Assembly (NCBI GenBank): GCA_947472635.1
Contig: CANJDY010000131.1
Coordinates: 1 to 7,593, forward strand
From: Chitinophagaceae bacterium
Lineage (GTDB): Bacteria; Bacteroidota; Bacteroidia; Chitinophagales; Chitinophagaceae
Direction of reading: 5' to 3'
Length of the DNA stretch: 7,593 nucleotides
The position numbers and the translations under genes are program-made. The number at the start of each line of letters is the position of its first letter. The stretch's first letter is position 1. This document shows positions 5,449-7,593 of the stretch, piece by piece. A model generated the notes under the pieces. The model saw nothing but the letters and a program-made list of their open reading frames with translations. It was not told the origin of the DNA and searched no databases.

Positions 5449-6018
5449 ATGAAAATATTGGTATTTGATAATTATGATTCTTTTACTTATAATCTAGTAC
5501 ACTTGGTTGAAAAAATCCTGCACCAAAAAGTGGATGTATTTCGCAATGACCAGATACCATTAGAAGCAGTGAAAGCTTATGATAAAATCATTCTTTCTCC
5601 TGGACCAGGAATACCAGAAGAGGCAGGGTTGCTGTTACCTTTAATTAAAGAATACGCTTCCAGTAAATCCATTTTGGGAGTTTGTTTGGGCCACCAAGCA
5701 ATTGGTGAAGCCTTTGGTGCAAAATTGGTCAACTTGGATAAAGTGTACCATGGTGTTGCGACTCCTATAACCGTTACCAATCCTAATTCAAAAATTTTGA
5801 AGGGAATGGGCGATACAATAGAAGTGGGGCGCTATCATTCTTGGATAGTGAGCGACAAAAATTTGCCTGAAGAACTTGATATTACTGCAGTAGATAGTAA
5901 TGGATTTATTATGGGTTTGCAGCATAAGCAATTTGATGTGCAGGGAGTGCAATTTCATCCAGAAAGTGTACTCACGCCTAACGGAGAAAAAATGATGCGT
6001 AATTGGCTTGGGTTATAA
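5449..6018 (+). CDS. trpG: Anthranilate synthase component II, glutamine amidotransferase
   Basis: This 189-residue class I glutamine amidotransferase releases ammonia from glutamine for TrpE. The catalytic triad is visible: C79 in GVCLGHQ (77-83), and H170 and E172 in VQFHPES (167-173). SPGPG (50-54) forms the oxyanion region, and the opening ILVFDNYDSFTYNL is typical of TrpG/PabA. It is a stand-alone domain, not fused to TrpD as in enteric bacteria. I start it at ATG 5449, one base after the trpE stop; an upstream in-frame TTG at 5425 would overlap trpE and add eight residues that the family lacks. In some bacteria this subunit also serves PabB in folate synthesis; whether it does here cannot be seen. 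A 126-base gap follows before trpD. Confidence 0.96.
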   Translation: MKILVFDNYDSFTYNLVHLVEKILHQKVDVFRNDQIPLEAVKAYDKIILSPGPGIPEEAGLLLPLIKEYASSKSILGVCLGHQAIGEAFGAKLVNLDKVYHGVATPITVTNPNSKILKGMGDTIEVGRYHSWIVSDKNLPEELDITAVDSNGFIMGLQHKQFDVQGVQFHPESVLTPNGEKMMRNWLGL

Positions 6019-6144
6019 GCCCGCATTTCGAATGGCAAGAAAAATTATCTTACTTACTTGGGTAATTTTATTGTAAGAATAAAAAGTCAAAAGTGAAGGT
6101 AATGAATCATTCAACGATCGTATAAATGAATTTAAGCATAGGCA

Positions 6145-7131
6145 ATGAAAAAAATATTAAGTTTTTTATTTGAACACAAAACACTTTCTCGGGAACAAGC
6201 AAAGGAAGTGCTGATCAATATTGCAAAGGGGATTTACAATGAAAGTGAAATCACTTCATTTATTACTGTGTACCTAATGCGTTCCATTACCATTCCTGAG
6301 CTGCAGGGTTTTAGGGATGCATTGTTGGAATTGTGTATCCGGGTAGACTTGGATGGAATGGAAGTATTGGATATTGTAGGTACCGGAGGGGATGGGAAAA
6401 ATACATTTAATATTTCTACGCTGAGTTGTTTTATTGTGGCAGGCACAGGAAATAAGGTGGCCAAACATGGCAACTACGGGGCATCTTCCATCAGTGGTTC
6501 CAGTAATGTGATGGAGCAGTTAGGTTATCGGTTTACCAATGATGTAGCAACCTTACGTGAAGAGCTTGCAACGGCCAATATTTGTTTTTTACACGCGCCT
6601 CTTTTTCACCCTGCATTAAAAACAGTAGGCCCCATTCGTAAGAATTTGGGCATTCGTACCTTTTTTAATATGCTGGGACCAATGGTAAACCCTGCTTTCC
6701 CGAAACACCAACTCGTAGGGGTATACAATCTTGAAATGGCTAGAATTTATAATTATCTGTTGCAACAAACTGGTAATAATTTTACCATTATCCATAGCCT
6801 TGATGGCTATGATGAAATTTCATTGACGGGCGATACTAAAGTAATTACCAATGAAGGGGAAAAAATTATCAGTGCCGAAGTGTTGGGTAAGCGAGTGGTA
6901 AATGCTGCAGATATTTATGGTGGAGATACAGTAGAAGCGGCAGCAAAAATATTCATTGATATTTTGGAGGGAAAGGGAACTTGGGCGCAGAATGCAGTAG
7001 TGCTGGCTAATTCGGCTATGGCATTGCAGTGTACAGGGCTATACAAAACCTATGATGAATGTTACCAGTTGGCAGTGGAAAGCTTGGAGAGCGGGAAGGC
7101 ATTGGCTGGACTAAAAAAACTTTGCAAATAA
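6145..7131 (+). CDS. trpD: Anthranilate phosphoribosyltransferase
   Basis: This cytoplasmic enzyme transfers phosphoribosyl from PRPP to anthranilate, the second step after TrpE-TrpG. The 328-residue length is typical. A helical N-terminal domain (about 1-65) precedes the catalytic domain with the glycine-rich PRPP loop DIVGTGGDGKNTFNIST (76-92, GTGGD at 79-83), KHGNYGASSISGSS (107-120) for anthranilate and PRPP contacts, and RTFFNMLGPMVNP (171-183). DGYDEIS further on is the usual metal-binding acidic segment (commonly DELS or DEIS). All key motifs are intact. It is the short, unfused form. The start is ATG 6145; an ATG at 6126 is out of frame. The 126-base gap to trpG shows no TAnnTTTG promoter, so it is probably read from the same transcript; a possible stem at 6045-6082 lies in that gap. 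Confidence 0.97.
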   Translation: MKKILSFLFEHKTLSREQAKEVLINIAKGIYNESEITSFITVYLMRSITIPELQGFRDALLELCIRVDLDGMEVLDIVGTGGDGKNTFNISTLSCFIVAGTGNKVAKHGNYGASSISGSSNVMEQLGYRFTNDVATLREELATANICFLHAPLFHPALKTVGPIRKNLGIRTFFNMLGPMVNPAFPKHQLVGVYNLEMARIYNYLLQQTGNNFTIIHSLDGYDEISLTGDTKVITNEGEKIISAEVLGKRVVNAADIYGGDTVEAAAKIFIDILEGKGTWAQNAVVLANSAMALQCTGLYKTYDECYQLAVESLESGKALAGLKKLCK

Positions 7132-7170
7132 TTATTTAATTGTAAAAAACTGTTTTTGTTTTTGTGCCTT

Positions 7171-7187
7171 ATTTGGTTTTTCCAAAT
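7171..7187 (+). repeat. Small hairpin between trpD and trpC
   Basis: ATTTGG (7171-7176) and CCAAAT (7182-7187) are perfect inverted repeats around TTTTT. The stem is short and AT-rich and no T run follows, so it is unlikely to end transcription. It sits in the 77-base gap between trpD and trpC, 22 bases before the trpC start. Confidence 0.35.
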
Positions 7188-7208
7188 TATTAATTAACCA
7201 GTACTAGT

Positions 7209-7593
7209 ATGAATATTTTAGATACCATCATTGCCCATAAGAAAATTGAAGTTGCTAGCAGCAAAGCGCGGGTGAGTAGTGTCGAATTGATGCAAAGTGA
7301 TTTATTTAAACGATCCACTTTTTCATTGAAACAATTTTTGCTCGATGAAACCAAAACCGGAATCATTGCTGAGTTCAAGCGCCAGTCACCTTCCAAAGGT
7401 GTTATCAATAGCACGGCAGATGTAGTAGAAGTAACCGCTGCATATACTGCTCATGGGGCTAGTTGCCTTTCGGTTCTTACAGATGAACATTTCTTTGGAG
7501 GATTTGAGCAGGATCTTCGAAAAGCCAGAGTGAATAATATTCCCATCCTTCGAAAGGACTTTATAATTGATGAGTACCAAATTATAGAGGCAA
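7209..7593 (+). CDS. trpC: Indole-3-glycerol phosphate synthase, C-terminus off the right edge
   Basis: The frame is open from ATG 7209 to the edge, giving 128 complete codons of a protein usually about 250-270 residues long. The enzyme closes the indole ring from CdRP (made by TrpF) to indole-3-glycerol phosphate, in the cytoplasm. Visible landmarks of the (beta/alpha)8 barrel are IIAEFKRQSPSKG (52-64) with the catalytic E55 and K57 and the substrate-binding SPSKG, LSVLTDEHFFGG (87-98), and ILRKDFIIDEYQI (113-125) with the catalytic general acid K116. N-terminal residues ILDTIIAHKKIEV match the family's opening helix. The gene lies 77 bases after trpD in the same direction and should belong to the same operon; trpF, trpB and trpA would be expected beyond the edge. 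Whether a TrpF domain is fused cannot be seen. Confidence 0.96.
   Translation, partial: MNILDTIIAHKKIEVASSKARVSSVELMQSDLFKRSTFSLKQFLLDETKTGIIAEFKRQSPSKGVINSTADVVEVTAAYTAHGASCLSVLTDEHFFGGFEQDLRKARVNNIPILRKDFIIDEYQIIEA

Overview
The window looks like AT-rich chromosomal DNA from a member of the Bacteroidota, most likely close to the Chitinophagaceae/Sphingobacteriia. This rests on three things: promoters of the TTG / TAnnTTTG type rather than TTGACA/TATAAT; signal peptides that end in A|Q; and typical families of that phylum (YceI, tRNA_anti-like OB-fold, PepSY-like/BLIP-fold secreted proteins, GH43). The exact genus cannot be told from this sequence. No transposase, phage gene, CRISPR array, tRNA or rRNA was seen.

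Layout. (1) 1-714, minus strand: the first 238 codons of a secreted GH43 glycosidase, running off the left edge. (2) 715-907: a divergent promoter region with one Bacteroidota-type promoter on each strand. (3) 908-1962, plus strand: a two-gene unit, a membrane-anchored OB-fold (tRNA_anti-like) protein and a secreted YceI-family lipid-binding protein, closed by a strong intrinsic terminator at about 1980-2018. (4) 2221-2706, plus strand: a small secreted PepSY-like/BLIP-fold protein. (5) 2811-3440, minus strand: an atypical SDR/NmrA-type NAD(P)-binding protein. (6) 3441-4028: a 588-base region without a long gene. It holds a pair of GGTA-N3-TACC dyads exactly 30 bases apart and, before trpE, what reads as a complete tryptophan attenuator. 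(7) 4029-7593, plus strand: trpE, trpG, trpD and the start of trpC, cut by the right edge.

The most interesting part is 3762-3896. A 17-codon ORF (3779-3832) encodes MKNTILNSNGWWWQSIF with three consecutive Trp codons. It is followed at once by TGTGTCG (3833-3839), which is perfectly complementary to CGACACA (3873-3879) in the 5' arm of a GC-rich intrinsic terminator (3870-3896, six-T tail). A ribosome waiting at the Trp codons would leave 3833-3839 free to form the antiterminator. A ribosome reaching the stop codon would cover it and let the terminator form. The predicted promoter lies so close that the transcript would be nearly leaderless at the leader-peptide start codon. This would give the operon transcriptional attenuation on top of feedback inhibition of TrpE, whose N-terminal LLESS motif is present.

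Together TrpE and TrpG make anthranilate from chorismate and glutamine, TrpD adds phosphoribosyl, and TrpC (after TrpF, not in view) makes indole-3-glycerol phosphate. The genes left of the operon are cell-envelope or secreted functions with no obvious link to tryptophan.
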